The notes beneath the pieces are model-generated. The model was not told where the DNA came from. It did no database searches and saw only the letters and a list, made by a program, of their open reading frames with translations. The position numbers and the translations under genes were made by a program. A DNA stretch of 64,000 nt from Mangifera indica. Taxonomy: Eukaryota > Streptophyta > Magnoliopsida > Sapindales > Anacardiaceae. The stretch lies in the NCBI RefSeq assembly GCF_011075055.1, contig NC_058147.1, forward strand, positions 10,168,001-10,232,000. Reading direction: 5' to 3'. Of this stretch, positions 34,531 through 48,099 are shown piece after piece (position 1 is the stretch's first letter; every line of letters begins with the position of its first letter).

Positions 34531-34974
34531 ATGATGATTTGTCGTCCTTCGTTGTAATGTTTGGACGATACGACACAGGATGACGAAGCGTCATCCTTCG
34601 ATGAGTCTTCCTAATCTACATAATGCTTCATCATTCAAATTAGGCAATGAAGGGTCATCCTTCATCAGAGAAGACCTTCATTTCTTTCTAATCGTTGGTC
34701 GATTCCCTAAGCCATTGGAGATGAAACTTAGAAAGAGAGAAAAGTGAATTTTCCAAAGTTTAATCATAGGGGTAAATGTGAGTTTTCTAAACTAAGAGGG
34801 AGTGATATAAATTTTTTAGGTTTTAGGGTTTATGGATAAAATAACGATTTTACCCTTGCTTTTAATTGAAAATTTGGATAGCAGTTAACTCATAAGTAGA
34901 TATTTGGGTATTTCCTCCATCGTAGGTATAATTTTGAATTTGGACTAAAACTTGGATAGGAAATTGTCCTTTTC
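34531..34974 (+). mobile_element. Right half of a foldback MITE, second copy
   Basis: Same structure as 24,161-24,656: GATGAAGGATGATG core, right terminus AAATTGTCCTTTTCCC, no left terminus, then gypsy leader sequence. Confidence 0.65.
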
Positions 34975-34979
34975 CCTTT

Positions 34980-36165
34980 TTTGGTCACAAAGCTATCTAT
35001 ATGAGGCACTACAGCTACGCCAAAAGTCTGTCCTTGTGCCACCCTTGGCTACTCTTCTAGGTTAAGATCTCATTAGTATTAGCATTACCAAACAAATTTC
35101 TAGATCTGTTCATCCTAAAACCACACGTATAAACTCAGACAGATATACCATAACTTTAATTACAAGTTAAACAATACCGATAGTGGTTGACGCATGAAAC
35201 CGATCAATGTCGCATGAGAGGCTATTAAAACACTTTTTCACATTGAACACTTTTGATTTTTCAAAACCATGCTTTGATACAAAAAATATAATACTTCTCT
35301 CTAGATACATACCTTTACTCAAAATATGCACCCAAAGAGACGAGTTAAATTATTATTTCTTACATAGTTCTCGCAGTAAAAACATGCATAATAAAATAAG
35401 GTCCCAAAATCCTAGAAGTGGATTTATTAATTCATAAAACAAAATTTAGAAGTCTAAAAACCAATTAATAACACTCATAATGTGTAAAGAAATGCAAATA
35501 AATCCCAAAATATATAAACATTGTCCAATAATGAAAAAGACCAAAATACCCCTATCCTTATAAGTTGCCTCAAGCTGACTAGCTGGCTTCCCTGTCACCG
35601 CCCTTCTGCTCTACAATCCTATCTACAAAATCACAAAAGGAACACATGAGTAAAACACACTTAGTAAGTAAGTAATCTCATAACATCTAATAAATATATG
35701 TATACATCACAATTTTCGTAACGTCATTTGTCCTTTTTTAATCCTCTTGTGGTATCATAGATGTTTTTCTAACATCCCGAATGCCTATCCAAATCATCTC
35801 AACACCCAACACCTAATTCCCAAATGATAGTGTCATTCTAAATGACTAGTGTCAAACGATATATATCAATATTCTGAACACTTAGTGAAAGCATAAGACA
35901 TTTCAAATGTTAATCATAAGGTGTAGCCAATACACATATCAATCGAGCTTTAGGTTATAGATGCCATATCATAAAGGGAATAAGACCCCATGCCTCTCCT
36001 AAGATCACACAAGCATCCCAAATGTTAAGCTAAACGTCGATTTGTGCATGAGAGTCTTATATGCTAAGACGTCGAGCATCGGTACATAATCCTCTAAAGG
36101 TATTGAGGTCACACAGGTTAGTTTTGATACTTTTCACATTGGCCACAATTTGGAATGATAGGTGA
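34980..36165 (-). mobile_element. Ty3/gypsy leader and LTR upstream of TNL2
   Basis: Leader at 34,980-35,286 and LTR from 35,287 (TATAATACTTC) to about 36,165, matching 860-2,060. The primer-binding site is decayed (TTTGATACAAA). Ends in a T-rich tract at 36,178-36,197. Confidence 0.7.
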
Positions 36166-36169
36166 GTAT

Positions 36170-36804
36170 TTAGTTAGTTTTTTTTTTTTTTTTTTAATGA
36201 GCAAGAATTTGTTAATAGACTAAGCCTTGGGTTGGAATAAGTGTTTTGGCCAATAACTCTAATTTATGATTAAACTAGCACCATGGATGATTTGAAATTT
36301 ATGATATTTTTGTCATTAGATTCACTAAAAGGGTAAATCAATGATTTATGATTAAGTCAACAAAAGATATTAACATAATTATTTGACATGTGGGTATTTG
36401 ATTTTTTCAAAAACTTTATAGGTAGATTCACTAAAAAGGTAAATCAATAATTTATGATTAAATTAACAGAAGATATTAACATAATTATTTGACATGTGGG
36501 TATTTAATTTTTTTAAAAACTTTATAGGTCGATGGATTAAACTTTGGGTATGAATACTACTTTGGCGAGTAAATCTAACAAAAGTCAGACAAACACACCG
36601 CAAAAGTCAGACAAGGCGTGCGAGGTATTAGCTCATATTAGACGCCACAAAAGGTTCAAGGAAGTAACATTGCAGATTAAGCGAACCTACTTTCCTGATT
36701 GATTTTTTTCAGGAAAAATATTATTGTTTTCTTTGGACTCTAGAAAACTTTTTATATTGCTTTTCAGATGGTGCTGGCTAATTTTGCAAAGTGATTGAAG
36801 TAGG
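36170..36804 (+). promoter_or_regulatory. 5' flank of TNL2 with a 106-bp tandem duplication
   Basis: Conserved with the TNL1 flank but lacking its solo LTR. Instead a 106-base segment starting AGATTCACTAAAA is duplicated in tandem (36,318-36,423 and 36,424-36,529); TNL1 has one copy (about 2,200-2,303). The proximal 250 bases are almost the same as in TNL1. Confidence 0.5.
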
Positions 36805-39800
36805 ATGGCTTCTTCTTCTTCGTCCACTACTGTTGAAGTGAAGAAGCATGATGTATTCCTCAGTTTCTGTGGTGTTGACACCCGCAACACTTTTACCAGC
36901 ACTTTATGTGGAATTTTGAAGAGTAGAAGTGTAAATGTTTTCATTGATTACGAACTTGAGAGAGGAGAACATATATCTTCATCTCTTATGAATGAAATTT
37001 CAGATTCCATGATTTCAGTCATCATTTTCTCGGAAGGTTATGCATCTTCAAGATGGTGTCTGGAAGAACTTGTGAAGATTTTGGAGTGCAGGAATACGCA
37101 AAAACAGGGGGTAATACCAGTTTTCTATCATATCTATCCGTCAGATGTAAGGAATCTAACTGGAAATTTCGGAGAGGGATTTAAAAAGCTTGTAGAAAGT
37201 TATGATGAGGAGAAGTTAAAGAGGGTACAAATGACAGAAGAACAATTTAAAGATATGGTGCTGCAGTGGAAGAATGCTTTGACAGAAGCAGCTAATATAT
37301 CCGGCCGATCAACAGAAGAGATCCCGTAATTTTCTACTCTTTAATTTCGTTCCTTGTAGTGTCAGCTCATCAATTTATTTTCACATTACATATAACAATT
37401 TGTTGTTCATTTCTGTTAGATTTTTCTCCATCTTTTAAAGCTTTATTCAAATATAACACTTTGTTTTTCATTTTTGTTAGGTTCGATTATTATCTTGCAA
37501 ATGAAGTTGTCCAAGATATTTGGAAGAAACTAAACATCATGATCCCAACTAATGAATACAAAAAATTGGTTGGAGTTGAATCAACCATCAGCCATATTGA
37601 AGATTTATTGCGCAATGGGTCAAGAAATGTCCATGTTATAGGAATTTGGGGAATGCCCGGTATAGGTAAGACAACTATTGCAAATTGTGTATTCAACCAA
37701 ATAAGTAATTGTTTTGAGAGTTCTTATTTTGCTGAAAATATTAGGGAAGAATCGATGAGTCCTAACGGACTAAATCCAATGCGGCAACAACTTCTTTCAA
37801 CTATTTTAAAACATCCTAATATTGTGGTAGATTCTAAAGTAAAAAAAACAATGTTTAGTCGTAAACAAATTCTTATTGTTTTTGATGATGTGACAACTTT
37901 AAGCCAAGTAGAATGTTTAGTTGAAGATATATATTGTTTTGGTCTAGGAAGTCAAATCATTATTACAACTACAGATAAACAAGTACTTCGATGTTGTGGA
38001 GTAGATGAAATATATATATATGAGATGAAGGGGTTGACTGAGTACTACGCTCTTCAACTTTTTAGATGGTATGCTTTTCAACAAGGTAATCCCAACAAAG
38101 ATTTTGATGACCTATCAAAAAGGGTAGTAAAATATGCTAATGGTGTTCCATTAGCTCTTAAAGTGTTGGGTTGCCATTTACTTGGTAAGTCAATAGAAAT
38201 TTGGGAAAGTGCAATAAACAGATTAAAAAGAATTCCTCATAAGGATATTTACAATGTACTAAAAGTATGTTATGAGGGACTAAATGATGATGAACAAAAC
38301 ATATTTCTAGATATTGCATGCTTCCTTAAGTTGGTGAAAAAGGATTTTGTGATGGACTTCTTGTATGCTTGTGGCCTAGAGGCTGAAATCGGACTAAGTG
38401 TTCTCATTGACAAGTGTCTTGTGACCATATCAAGAGATAATAAGGTAACAATGCATAATTTGCTTCAAGATATGGGAAGGGAAATTGTCCGACAAGAATC
38501 AACGAAATATCCTGGTCTACGTAGCCGTTTATGGTACTATAAAGATATCAATAGTGTATTGAGGGAAAACAAGGTGAGTGTTGAAGGTATTATGTAAATT
38601 TTAGATTTGTTAATTTATGTATACAAGATTTAGCGTAATATCAACTATATGAGAATTATGTTTCCACTTTTGTTATTTTCATTAGTTTGGCCCGGCATAA
38701 ACGAGTTTTGGTTTTTGTGTTAATTGTTATTTAGGGCTTTAAAAACTAGTTACTTATAAACTCTTAAAAAGTTTATAGCTAATAAATTATCTTTCCATGG
38801 CATCAGATGTCTAATGCAATTGAAGGCATATGTTTAGACATGTCTAAGCAAGCAGAGATCATTTTCTTACAACCTTTTTCTTTAGGAGTGATGGATCAAC
38901 TGAGATTCTTTAAACTACATAACTCGTACTATGAAGTGAATAATATCAATAAGGTGTATGTTTCCCAGGGGCTTAGTTTTGTTTCCTCTGAGCTACGATA
39001 CGTATGTTGGCATGGATGTCCATTGAAATCATTGCAGCCAAATTTTCTGTCAAAGAACCTTGTTGCGCTTGACATGCCTCATAGCAATATTGAACAACTT
39101 TGGTCTAGTGCTCAGGTAATGCAGTGATTTTTGTATTACGATATTTCCTTTTTATATTGTCAATATCAAAGTGCTGATTAATTTGTGTTACTTATTATTT
39201 ATATGTTACAGCTTGATAATTTGAAACATATTGATCTCAGTTTTTCTGAACATCTAAGAATACAAGATCTCTCATTGACTCCGAACCTTAAAATTTTGGT
39301 TCTGGAAGGTTGTATTAGTTTACATGAGATTTCCTCATCTATTCACGGTTGCAAATATAAGCTTCATATGTTAAATCTAAGGCACTGCAGAAGCCTTGAG
39401 AGTCTTCCAACTGACATTCATGTAGCATCTTTTGGAAAAGTTATCTTTTCTGGATGTTCAAAACTCAAGAAATTTCCAAAGGTGTTGTGGGATATGAAAG
39501 AGTTATATTTAGATGAAACTGCAATCGAGGAGTTGCCCTTATCAATAGAGAATTTATCCAGACTAGTTATATTAAATCTTAAGAACTGCTCAATGCTACA
39601 GAGGCTTCCAAGCAATATCTACCAGTTGGAATCTCTTAAACATCTCAATCTGTCTGGGTGTTTAAAACTTCATGGATTGCCTGATAAACTGGGAAAATTA
39701 CAAGCTTTGAAGGTGCTTAAAGCAGAGAGGGTCGCTATTAGAGAAATACCAACATCCATTCTAAATTTAAGTTGTGTAGAAGAATTAGACCTGACCAACT

Positions 39801-40772
39801 GTAGAATTGAGGAGTTGCCGAAAAATCTTGGTCAGTTATTATCACTAAAAAGTTTACTTCTTGGCAGAAACCTTTTTGACAGCATTCCAGAAAGTATTGA
39901 ACAACTGTCTGGATTATCTTATCTTGACGTGAGCTATTGCGAGCGGCTTCGAATCCTGCCTCTGCTTCCAAGAAATTTAGAAATTATTGATGCAAACAAT
40001 TGCATATCTTTGGAAGAATCGCGAAGTATGTTCCATCTCTTCCATAGAGATAGTCATGGCGGCATAAAAATGGACTTCAGCAACTGTTTCAAACTAACTC
40101 TAAAGTTCCACGGTCGAATTTTGCACTATTTTAATTGGTCAATGGTATGTATGGTTGGGAAAAACTAAAAGGTCTCCTCACTCTTTCTTATTTCGTATGA
40201 TGTCCAATATTGGTTAACTTCAATTTATTATTTTTCTTTTACAGAAATTTAGACAGACATATTCTATAAAAACTTATAGAAATTCTATCTGTTTTCCGGG
40301 AAGTGAAATTCCAGGGTGGTTTGTCTTTCAGAGTATAGGTTCTTTTATAACTCTGCCTACAGAGAAAGATTTTTTCAGCGGTTATTTAACTTCTCTTGGT
40401 ATCTGTGTTGTGGTGGAGTTTCGAGACTATCATAATAGAGGCCAGGGTTTGGCAATTGGCTTTAAGTGGTCACTCACAGATGAAAATGGTGTAGAGGATG
40501 TATTCCATGGAACATGGAGTGTATGGGACTATGGTACTGGACCCGACTATGTGGATTCAGATCACGTATGGCTGGGATGTGATCTTATTTCTAAGTTCTT
40601 TAAATTACTTCTTCCTACGGATAAAAGATATCGTGACATAAGCATCCAATTTCATGTTGAGAATACGTATGCTGAAAGACTAGACTGCTGCGGGGTGAAA
40701 AAGTGTGGAGTTCAGGGTGAAGCCATGCAAACAACAAACTTGAAACTTCGCGACGCATCGAGCTCGAGGTAA
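36805..40772 (+). CDS. TNL2: complete TIR-NBS-LRR immune receptor with C-JID-like domain
   Basis: Proposed join 36805-37325, 37481-38573, 38807-39115, 39212-40144, 40245-40772: about 1,127 residues, normal for a TNL, all introns GT/AG and in phase. TIR 15-169 with WCLEEL (Glu 88 expected catalytic); NB-ARC with GMPGIGKTT (231-239), LIVFDDV, GSQIIITT, GVPLAL and MHN (498-500) in place of MHD; LRRs about 560-930; the last exon carries SICFPGSEIPGWF and a beta-rich region typical of the C-JID domain that in RPP1 and ROQ1 helps bind effectors. Exon 4 ends at ATG|GTATGT. The final AG/GTAAAT at 40,769 could be a further donor, but TAA at 40,770 is in frame, so I end there. Oddities: SFCGVDTR for SFRGEDTR, FTSTL for FTSHL, DYELERG for DDELERG. 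Likely cytoplasmic or nuclear-cytoplasmic. Confidence 0.88.
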
Positions 40773-40888
40773 ATAAGTTACTATTTTCTTTTCCTCTTTT
40801 CTTTCTGTAATGTCTATCTTTGTAAGATTTCATGTTATTTCGATTGTCAGATACATGTCCCACATGTTTATCTTTCTTCACTTCACCC
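40773..40888. other. TNL2 3' flank
   Basis: Short 3' flank matching 6,865-6,970. At about 40,889 it jumps to the sequence equivalent to 7,436; the 470 bases present after TNL1 are missing. Confidence 0.5.
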
Positions 40889-42817
40889 AGTGAATTATGA
40901 GTAATATTAGGAATAGTATTTCATATATTAAGTATTGAACATGTTAAACCCTAGAGTTAGAAATGGTATTCAATAGAAGTAAAGGTTACAATTAGAGTGA
41001 TCACTGGAGAGGCTTAGAGTGAACCAATTTGTGAGGCTTGTCAGAGCCTCTTCAAGTATTTTAGAAAAATGGACATGGCTTTTGTACAAATAGTAAGCCA
41101 CTATAAATCTTGTGCTTGTGTGTAGGGTTACGTTTAGTCTTTTGTTTGTTATATTTTTACTTTCATACAAATTTAGGATTTGCTAGCATTTGATTAAAAC
41201 TCGACAACATTGATTAATATTAGAGTTTGGAAATAGATTACACATTTAGGAAGATGTAGAATGAAAATCATCTTTATGGTAGAAAATTGCATCTATATCC
41301 TTTAGGAAAGTGACTTGGAAAGATGTTAGTTGAAGATTAAGAATGTTAGAGTAAGTGTTTTAAAGTTAATTGTCACATCTTTGTATTAGTAATTGTAATT
41401 ATATTTTTATTAATAAAATAAAATTCTCTTCATTAGATTGTTTTTACTTAAAATAAATTAAATTAATAACGTTTGTTCACATATGTTGTCATTCTAGCTA
41501 GTAGTATTCATAGTTCCGATATTAACCTGATAACAAGTAAAAGCAATATGGTTAAAATTATCTTAGTGTTGAATGATCTTATCAAAAGATAGTGATAACT
41601 CTCATGTAACAAGATGGTTTGTTTAATAGTTTGGTACAACAAATGAGTGTCCATTGAGTAGGCATTTTCACTAGACTAACCAGCCAAAAGGATTCCATAT
41701 GGATGGTACCTTAGTGTTTTTGGAATATATCTTCTAACAAATGATGGTATATGTGCTCCTTCAACTTAAGGTCACTAGATTGTCTTGCACATGTATCGAT
41801 ATAGTTTGACACTAGCTCAACATAGTTATTAAGAAAGGATTATTAGAATAGTATTGATTGGCCATATTAAAAATTGTATGAAGGTTATGGTTGATCAATA
41901 TACAATTCATCACTCCAAGGTACAAGAGTAGAAATCTTCGCTAAGTCTATTGACTATTAATGACCACTCAATTTATGTGGCTATAGTAGGATTGAATTAT
42001 TGTTAAATCTAATATTGTCTGATTATTGGTACAAATGTTAATAAATGCATATCGAGAGTTTTTTATGTAGGCACTAAATTTTTGTCATAGCATCGAACTG
42101 ACATCAGTTGAAGAAAGGATCAAATTTTATGATAATTGTATTGTTGACAAGTGTATATCTATTGCTGATACTTTGTCATTTTAGTAGTCATGATATCTTG
42201 CTAGAAGTCCATCTTAGTTTGTGTTTGGATGGCTAACAGAATGTAAATTCATCATGAATATGTTCATTACCAACATGATGAAAAGGGTACATCATGACAT
42301 CTAAAGGCCTTAGGTTGTACAAAGTGAATCATGCCCAAAATTTTGGGATGACGGTTACAAATTCCGTAGAATAACTAAACTTAAGCATGACTTTTTTTTT
42401 TAAAGAGTCAAACTGAAGTAACCTAAAAATGGATGGGCTAAAGTAGAATATTAGGGAGTTGCTTTTATTCAATTTAGATAAAAGAATGTTTAAATATTGG
42501 ATAATACTAGGTCAAGTGAATGGTCGTGCATGATGGATGAACAACCGTTCATTATCTTGAGTTAACCTTATCACATAATCTTATTATGTATCCCAAAGAT
42601 ATGAAATATCATGGATATGAGGTGATATTACAATATGATATGACTCATGTGAATGAATGGTCATTCATCGTTTTCTATATAAAAGTATCGTATGGAGACC
42701 TTTTAACGTTTTCTCGAATTTTCACAAACACTCTCATATTATTTCATCATCTAAAGGTCTTATCAAACTTAAAGGTTCATTGATCACCTTAACATGATGT
42801 GTGCTTCGTATGGCTAC
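40889..42817. repeat. Duplicated non-coding block, second copy
   Basis: Matches 7,437-9,387 along its whole length with many small differences. Same degenerate primer-binding-like site near 41,215 and CTATATAAAAG near 42,675. No gene. Confidence 0.4.
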
Positions 42818-44948
42818 TATAACACCCCTCTTCAGATACATACTCTTGATAGGAATATACCAAAAGAGACATGTACAATTAAACTATTTGAAAACTTTAA
42901 TACATTATCATAATTATAAAGTGTGCAAAAATATAATATAATAAAAACACTTTATCAATCAATACTCATATGATACCATATGTCTGAAAATACTAGTAAT
43001 AATGATAATAATAAAAATGATAATAAAAATATTAAAACTATATGTTTGATAAATACTAAATAACAAAAGGTCCCTCTCCTCTTACAGTTATTAGTAGGAC
43101 CATTGCATCTTTCATCTGCTTTGTTACTCACCTATATCTGGAAACATACGAAAAGAAACACTTGAGCTAAAACTCAATACGTGGTGAGCTTTCGACACCT
43201 AAAACTGTAATAAATTACTGATGGTAAAACTTGAGTTCCACTCATAAGCTAAATGTGCTCACACGATGGCACCTTGGTGCCTTGACATGGATTGTCCATG
43301 GAAGTAGTGAAAATCGAAGCTGAAATTGGCATATTTGATACTCTGGTGAAAGTTAATATTGTGTCTTGCGCATATGTCAAATGACTTATTGGATTATCTA
43401 TCTGGGACACCTTAATCACATGGAAAAATCTCTAATAGCAGCTCATTTTCTTACCATATAAGCTAATCAAAATTATTGGCTAACCATCTGAAGATGGCCC
43501 CTAACACGAGTATATATGTATATGTGGTGCATTCTGCTGATCATGTGAGGAATATCTAAAAGCCACACCCTTACCATACACACCTAAACTGAACTAGGTG
43601 GCTATACATCTCGGCACCAAGTGCATAATGCATCTCATGGGTATCCAACCCTATTGCTTCCATAATTTTTGTCACTTATGCATATAGTTGATGACTAATA
43701 GTTTTGTGACACTAGCCTTGTTGATTTTTGACTCAATCTGAGTTTGCGTTGTCGTTCACATAGTCAGACACCTATCTATATCTTCTTTGAATTCTTTATT
43801 TTTTATTAGTTCATTGTTCTTCTTATATAACTCTCATCTTTTATGCACATAGTCTAGTGGTATAATCGTTTTCTATCTTCGTTTAGGGATACATGATCGC
43901 ATGCTTTTTTATCTACGCCTGTGAGCCTCTTGACTCATACACATAGACATGTGACACTCAACACAAGGTCATGTATAAAGTAGGTACACAACAAAGGTGA
44001 CTAGGACACACTCCTATCCACGTCGTCCACTTTTGGAAAGCCATACATGAACTTGTGTCCCATGCTACACGATCATACATTTCTCCCTTCAGAATAAGCA
44101 TAGGATTTTTAAACTTTCAAAATTTCTGAAATGACATATAGGTGTGTATAGGACCACACATAACCATGTGTTACAGTCTGGAAATAACGTCTTAGAGTTT
44201 TTACTTTTCTCTAATCACGATTTTACTGATACTTACACAACCAAGGTTCAAATAATAGTTTCTAAGCATTCTAGACATAATTTTTTTCACTATCCTTTTA
44301 ACCATAACACACATATACATAATCTCATGGCATCAAATATAAGGACAATGAACATTCAAACCCAAATTATAACCTTCACTTAATCAAGAAACTAGGCATG
44401 CATGTAACTCATTCTATTCGCATATGAAATTCGTTTCATCAAATTGATCATCACAATCATGTCTAAATCACTATAGATCATGCGTATAACATAAAACGTC
44501 TATAGATTATGAGAACCAAAAAGGGGAAGCCACTCCACTTACTTGAATTATTATAAAAACGTTTCCCTTACACGGTTATGGTGATTTCAATGATCGTTGA
44601 CAGCTCCATAGACGACAAGAATTCTCTCTCTCTTTCCCATAATCTCTATTTTCTGTGGCTATGAAAAATAATGAAAAAGAGAGTTAAGGTTATCATATTT
44701 TTATTTTATCTCTAGGACATGATACATGGATGTGTATAGGTCATATACGATTGTGTGTCTAATTACATAACTAAGGTAACCTCTTGTTTTGTTGTGATCA
44801 TAATCTGATCCACTAATTGACTTTTCGTTGACCATACACAACCGTGTATGCCTCTATACATGATCGTGTACCATTGAATCATTAATCATTGTAATTAAAA
44901 ACTAGGAAAACTATTTCACTAGCATTGGACTTATCTGTGGGTGCTACA
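42818..44948 (-). repeat. Element B 3' LTR
   Basis: 2,131 bases from TATAACACCCC to GGGTGCTACA. Carries repeated words such as ACACA and CATGTG and a TATATGTATATG stretch. Homologous to 9388-11462. Confidence 0.82.
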
Positions 44949-44959
44949 ATCCTCCCCTT

Positions 44960-47030
44960 ATTGTATGAATTTTTTCCTTGAAATTTACTCAAACAGATAT
45001 AGGAACCTCTATCGCATATCTTACTCGACTATTATGTGGCTTCCTTAATTCAGTGATTCCTTCAAAGAACCTTTACTAAAAGAATTTGCTCATGCCTGAG
45101 CTTCTTAACTCGCTGGTCTAATATTTGAACTAGACACTCCTTGTAGACCAAATTATCCTTTAGCTCAATATCCCTAACACTAAGCATATGGATAGGGTCA
45201 CTGATATGCTTGTGTAACAGCGATATATGGAACACATTATAAATGTAACCCTTGCTCACTGGTAGGGCAAACTAGTAAGGAATCTTACCTATACGTTCCA
45301 ATACCTCAAAGTGTCCCATAAATCTTGATGTTAACTTGTCTTTCCTATCGAATCTCATAATATAACTATAGCAGCCTACTCTCACGAACGCCCTATCCCT
45401 TACTAGAAACTCAAGATCACATCTCTTCTAATCTACATAACTCTTATGTCGGTTCTAAGCTTACTTCATCCCCTCTCTGATCATCTTCACTTCCTTAATA
45501 ATCCTCTAGATCAATTCGAGTCCCAATGACTTAAGCCAAGACATTTCTCTCTTCTATCTCATTCTAATACAATGGTGATCTACATCTCTTGCCATATAAA
45601 GCTTTATAAGGAACTATCTTGATGGTTGTTTGATAACTATTATTATAAGCAAACCTCATCAACGATAACATATCCATCCAACTTATTTCTTTGTCCAAGC
45701 AATAAGCTCTCAACACGTATTTGATCACCTGATTAACTCTTTCAGTTTGTCTATCAATCTAGTGATAAAAGGTTGTGTTGAATGTCAATCTTATACCTAA
45801 GGATTCTGCATACTTTACTAAAATGTTGAGATAGATCTAGTGTCTCAATTTGAAATTATCGTCCTAGATACTCCATAAAGTCTGACAATCTCCTTTACAT
45901 AGATCTGACCAACTGATTTGTACTCGTGGTGTCTCTAAACACTATGATATGTGTCAACTTAGTCAATCGATCAATTATAAACCATAATGCATTATAGCCA
46001 CCTCTAACCCTCAATAATCCAATCACAAAGTCCATCAATATATATTTCCACTTCCACTCAAGAATGCTAAAGGTTTTTAATGTTCAGTCTTAACTTGTTA
46101 TCACATAAGACACTTAGCCATGAAGTCTGTTCATTCCTAGCCATCAGAACATCTTTCTTAGATTCTAATACATCTTTACACTCCCAAGGTGAGCTATATA
46201 GAAGAAACTATGTGCCTTTGCTAGGATCTTATTTCTCAAACTCTACTCTCGAAGAACATATATCCTCTTTCAAAACCTTAAGATGTCTTTTACCATACTG
46301 AACTTAGTCTTAGTGATTCAACCATCTTTTGTTTGATTTGTAGACGTCCTTCATTTGAAGCCCATGCTATACAGATCTTATCCAAAAGGGCATATTGAAT
46401 TTGGAGACTTGTTAATTGCCCTGTAATTACTTTAATCTACTCTCTCACCAATTCCTACTGTAACTTGTGGTGAGTGGTAATCTATGATAGAAACACTTTT
46501 TTGCTAAGGGCATTTGTAACTACATTGGCTTTACTCAGATAATACTTAATCTCATAATCATAGTCTTTTACCCACTATTTGTCTTATGTTTAGTTCCTTT
46601 TAAGTGAAAAAATATCTATTGCTCTTATGATCCATGTAGATATTACTCTTTACCCCATATAGGTAATGTCACCATATCTTAAGTGTAAACACCACATCAG
46701 CTAACTTCAGATCGTGAGTGGGGTATCTAGCCTCATATTCATTTAACTGATAGGAAGCATAAGCTATCACCTTCCCTTTTTACATCAGTTCCCTGACCAT
46801 GGTGATGTAAGCATAAGCATAACTAATAGGAAGAATTTGGGAGTAGAACTGATGTAAAAAAGGAAGGTGATAGCTTATGCTTCCTATCAGTTAAATGAAT
46901 ATGAGACTCCCAAATTCTGCATCAATACTACTCCTAAACCCTGGTGTGAGGCATCTATGTATAAACCGTAGTCTTCACCCTTCTTTCACAGGGAAATGAT
47001 AGGAACTGAGGTTAATCTCTTTTTCAATTT
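44960..47030 (-). pseudogene. Element B integrase and RNase H
   Basis: Complement of 45,062-45,259: integrase C-terminal text with YNVFHISLLHKHISDP. Complement of about 45,860-45,990: DRLTKLTHI and QIYVKEIVRLYG in two frames, the core region between catalytic acids. RNase H follows (MDHKS, SVK-like near 46,600-46,750), interrupted by a local inverted duplication. Confidence 0.7.
46732..46905. repeat. Local inverted duplication, 59-bp arms
   Basis: 46732-46790 (CTCATATTCATTTAACTG...) is repeated in reverse complement at 46847-46905 with one mismatch, around a 56-base spacer. A second short inverted pair, GAATTTGGGAG (about 46,834) and CTCCCAAATTC (about 46,907), extends it. Only one arm orientation exists in element A. 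Confidence 0.9.
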
Positions 47031-47900
47031 TTTTGGAAATTCTATTCACAAACCTCTAACCATCTAAAAGGAATCTCTTTGTGTGTCAACTCTATGAGTG
47101 GTCCAGCTAACTTGGTAAATCCCTTAACAAAACATCTGTAATAGCCTACCAATCTTAGAAAACTCGTAATCTCTTTAGTTGTCTTAGACTTCTACCATTT
47201 TAACACTACCTTAATTTTATTGGGCTCTACTGATATGTCATTTGCTGAAACCATATAACCCAAAAATGCCACTTTATCCAGTCTGAACTCATATTTAAAG
47301 AACTTTGTGAACAATTACCTTTCTCTCAACGTTTAGAGCATAAATCTCAATTGTTGCTCATACTCCTCTATAGTTTTGGAGTAGCCTAGGATGTCTGCAA
47401 TAAATACCACTAAGAACTTATCTAGATAATTCTGGAATACTCTATTCATAAGGTCCATAAATATTATCAGGGTATTAGTGAATCCGAAGATTATGACTAT
47501 AAACTCATAATGCTTTTGTCTGGCTCTAAAGGCAATCTTAGGTATATCTTACTTTACTACTCTGACTTGGTGATACCTTGACCTTAAATCTATCCTAGAG
47601 AATATTGAGGCACCATTAAATTGGTCAAATAAATCATCACTCCTCGAGAGTGGGTACTTATTCTTCACTATCACCTTATTCAAATCCCTATAATTAATGC
47701 ACATCCTTATCGATTCATCTATCTTCTTTACGAAGAAGATTGGTGCATCCCATGGTGAGTAGCTTAGTTTGATGAATCATCTATCTAACAATTCCTATAT
47801 TGTTTCTTTAGTTCCTGTAATTCGGTTAGGGGCATTTTGTAGAGGGCTTTAGAAATTGGTGTTATTTCCAGGGCAAAATCAATGTTAAACTCTAACTCTC
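47030..47900 (-). pseudogene. Element B reverse transcriptase
   Basis: Same RT segments as in element A (motifs near 47,570-47,790). The catalytic box reads FIADILGYS at about 47,380-47,410: the Asp lost here is replaced by Ala, whereas element A has Asn. Confidence 0.75.
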
Positions 47901-48099
47901 TCTCTAATGCGAACCTTAAAAGGTTATTAAGGAATACATTTGAAAACTCTTACACCACTAGAGTATCTTTAATGCCCGAAACTATCTCTGTTGATTTCTA
48001 AACCATGTGCATCAAATATGTCATACACCTCTTACTTAGCATCTTCTTAACGTTGATACTGCTAATCATTATGCTGAGGATTCGACCTTCTCTGAATAT

